Assembly (NCBI GenBank): GCA_035308345.1
Contig: DATGGW010000008.1
Span: 1 to 15,245 of the forward strand
Length of the DNA: 15,245 bases
Source: CF-113 sp035308345
GTDB taxonomy: Bacteria > Chloroflexota > Ktedonobacteria > Ktedonobacterales > Ktedonobacteraceae
Reading direction: 5' to 3'
The first letter of the stretch is position 1; every line of letters begins with the position of its first letter. The position numbers and the translations under genes were made by a program. Under the pieces are notes generated by a model. The model made no database searches, was not told where the DNA came from, and was given only the letters and a program-made list of their open reading frames with translations. Of this stretch, positions 14,069 through 15,245 are shown piece after piece.

Positions 14069-14899
14069 GACAGGCTTGCGCATATGGCTGATTGCAGCTT
14101 GCACCTGGTTCAGGTAAGCGCCCTGTCCCCTGGCCAGCTCTCGCAGACAATCAGTTCGCTGCATAAGAGCGGCAATAAAATCCTGGGGAGTGAGCTCTGC
14201 CCAGTCTGCCAGTTCGTCAAGCGCAGCGCGGTCTGCATGTTCGAAGGTGTCGGTAGATGCGTTCCAGCGGGAGAGCAGTAACGGTATGGAAGCTTCTGGA
14301 TGCCGGGGGTCAGGCTGAGGTCGCAAAAAACAGGTTGTAAGCCAGCGACGACGCTGCAATTTTCCCTGTCCAATCAATCCAACGTTCACAACGAGTCCCA
14401 GGCGACGTAGATCCTCGATGCGCAGGCGCAGGTCGTGTTGGTAGAGGTGAAGAACATCATCGATAGTATCAGCATGGACACTGGTAACAACGTGGTATCC
14501 CTGGGCGGGCAGAGTCAAATAACGCCGGGCCGCAGCTCCCCACATGTAAGTGGATTGATGATCGCTTACCTCATTGCACACAGCATAGGTGGCTGCGGGA
14601 TCAGCGTCAGGCAGGCCAGCGAAGGCGAATGTCTCATACTTACCAGACATATAGGCCAGGATTGCGCTTTCGGGCAGAAATTGTAGCAGCGCGTGCAGGA
14701 TAGTGGATTTGCCTGCTCCTGGTCGTGGTTCGGTTGGACCGGCCACCGTAAGTGAGGCTCCGTGCTCTAGCAGCATCCAGACGAGTGCCACCGTCTCTAC
14801 ATCAACACTGCCCAACGCGATGATCTGCGCTATGGAGAGCGACTGCCTGGGCGTAAAGTCTCTTTGCAGGCGTTCATGTGGACTTTGCGGATGAAGCAT
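14057..14899 (-). CDS. Secretion-type (PilT/VirB11-like) P-loop ATPase, short
   Basis: With the ATG at 14899 the protein has 280 residues. A longer frame from a TTG at 14944 would overlap the upstream gene and lacks a ribosome binding site, whereas AGAAGG (14915-14910) lies 10 nt before the ATG. The nucleotide-binding region reads GPTEPRPGAGKST (residues 54-66). Compared with the usual GPTGSGKST of type II/IV secretion ATPases it has four extra residues (EPRP). Further on, VCNEVSDHQ (107-115) and LPAQGYHVVTSVHADTIDDV (130-149) match in order the glutamate box and the HA-box of that family. No N-terminal domain typical of GspE/PilB is present. No pilus or secretion genes adjoin it, so its role is open. 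It follows the channel-like gene after 19 nt, suggesting co-transcription. Similarity to the family is by eye and moderate. Confidence 0.65.
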   Translation of the reverse strand: MLHPQSPHERLQRDFTPRQSLSIAQIIALGSVDVETVALVWMLLEHGASLTVAGPTEPRPGAGKSTILHALLQFLPESAILAYMSGKYETFAFAGLPDADPAATYAVCNEVSDHQSTYMWGAAARRYLTLPAQGYHVVTSVHADTIDDVLHLYQHDLRLRIEDLRRLGLVVNVGLIGQGKLQRRRWLTTCFLRPQPDPRHPEASIPLLLSRWNASTDTFEHADRAALDELADWAELTPQDFIAALMQRTDCLRELARGQGAYLNQVQAAISHMRKPVSAP

Positions 14900-14918
14900 G
14901 CTATTGTTACCTTCTGCG

Positions 14919-15245
14919 TCACTTTCTAAAGAAGCGCTGGGCAAATGTCACGACCAGGCCAATCTCAATAACGAGTCCCACAAAACTCTCGATAGCAGAG
15001 GTGAAAGCCTGCGGTCCGCTCAACTGGAACTGAGCAGGGAAGAAAGCTCGCCTGTGAAATGCTGTCATGCTCAGTATTAACGATTGTATCCATGAGATGT
15101 GCGGGCCATATGCCATACCCTGCGTATAGTAGATGATCATGAAAGCGCCGATCACCAGCACATAGGTGATGAAACAACGCAAGGGCTTATATCCGTAGCC
15201 CGCGAACAGATCGAGCAGCCACGAACTGAGATAGCCTATCATCTT
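14919..15245 (-). CDS. C-terminal part of a two-helix channel-like membrane protein, cut by window
   Basis: The frame is open to the right edge; the ATG at 15242 is preceded by an in-frame Lys codon and need not be the start. The visible 108 residues hold a helix around FITYVLVIGAFMIIYYT, a re-entrant-like stretch SWIQSLILSMTAFHRRAFFP, and a second helix around SFVGLVIEIGLVVTFAQ ending in RFFRK. This two-helix-plus-loop layout resembles the Ion_trans_2 potassium-channel pore, but the filter position reads TAFHRRAF instead of TVGYGD. From memory, such tails occur behind pentapeptide-repeat regions in Chloroflexota proteins; the N-terminal part is not in the window, so this cannot be tested here. 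Function unknown. Confidence 0.6.
   Translation of the reverse strand, partial: KMIGYLSSWLLDLFAGYGYKPLRCFITYVLVIGAFMIIYYTQGMAYGPHISWIQSLILSMTAFHRRAFFPAQFQLSGPQAFTSAIESFVGLVIEIGLVVTFAQRFFRK

Noticed and set aside
14900..14944. TTG start at 14944 for the ATPase gene
   Set aside because: It would overlap the upstream gene by 26 nt and lacks a Shine-Dalgarno; ATG 14899 has AGAAGG upstream.

Overview
The window is bacterial chromosomal DNA, coding-dense, of moderately high GC. It most resembles the phylum Chloroflexota, plausibly the Ktedonobacteria. That placement is an inference from the style of the proteins: a PQQ-like beta-propeller membrane protein, a cytidylate-kinase-like protein, TIGR03087-style glycosyltransferases, and a two-helix channel-like protein tail. 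It also rests on GC-rich intergenic palindromes. There is no rRNA, tRNA, CRISPR array, transposase or integrase.

Layout. Positions 1-2300 (+) hold the 3' part of a membrane protein with two PQQ-type propeller domains, cut by the left edge. Positions 2388-3164 (+) hold a cytidylate-kinase-like P-loop protein. From 11326 down to 3161 six genes lie head to tail on the minus strand and look like a lipid-linked surface-glycan locus. In order of transcription they are an alkaline-phosphatase-superfamily hydrolase, three GT4-type glycosyltransferases, a phosphoglycosyl transferase of the WbaP/PglC type, and a MurJ/MviN-family flippase. Divergent from them, at 11657-14068 (+), are another GT4 glycosyltransferase and a membrane-anchored clan GH-A glycoside hydrolase. 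At the right edge two minus-strand genes encode a small secretion-type ATPase (14057-14899) and the C-terminal piece of a two-helix channel-like membrane protein.

How the genes may work together (inference). The phosphoglycosyl transferase would load the first sugar phosphate onto undecaprenyl phosphate. The four GT4 enzymes would extend the chain and the MurJ-like protein would flip it across the membrane. The anchored glycoside hydrolase would trim or release the product outside. The phosphatase-superfamily protein may cleave a phosphodiester or phosphate on a precursor or on the glycan. No Wzy-type polymerase, Wzz or ABC exporter is visible here.

Regulation. The 330-nt divergent region 11327-11656 carries a good sigma70-type promoter for the plus-strand pair and an extended -10 for the minus-strand operon. 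Between and over them lies a cluster of TTAACC/GGTTAA motifs, some as perfect inverted repeats. Similar motifs recur in front of the phosphoglycosyl transferase gene. A long imperfect hairpin (two 34-nt arms) sits between that gene and the flippase gene, and a second GC-rich element is repeated in two other gaps of the operon. Four gene starts were moved from the longest open frame using ribosome binding sites (2388, 9588, 11657, 14899).
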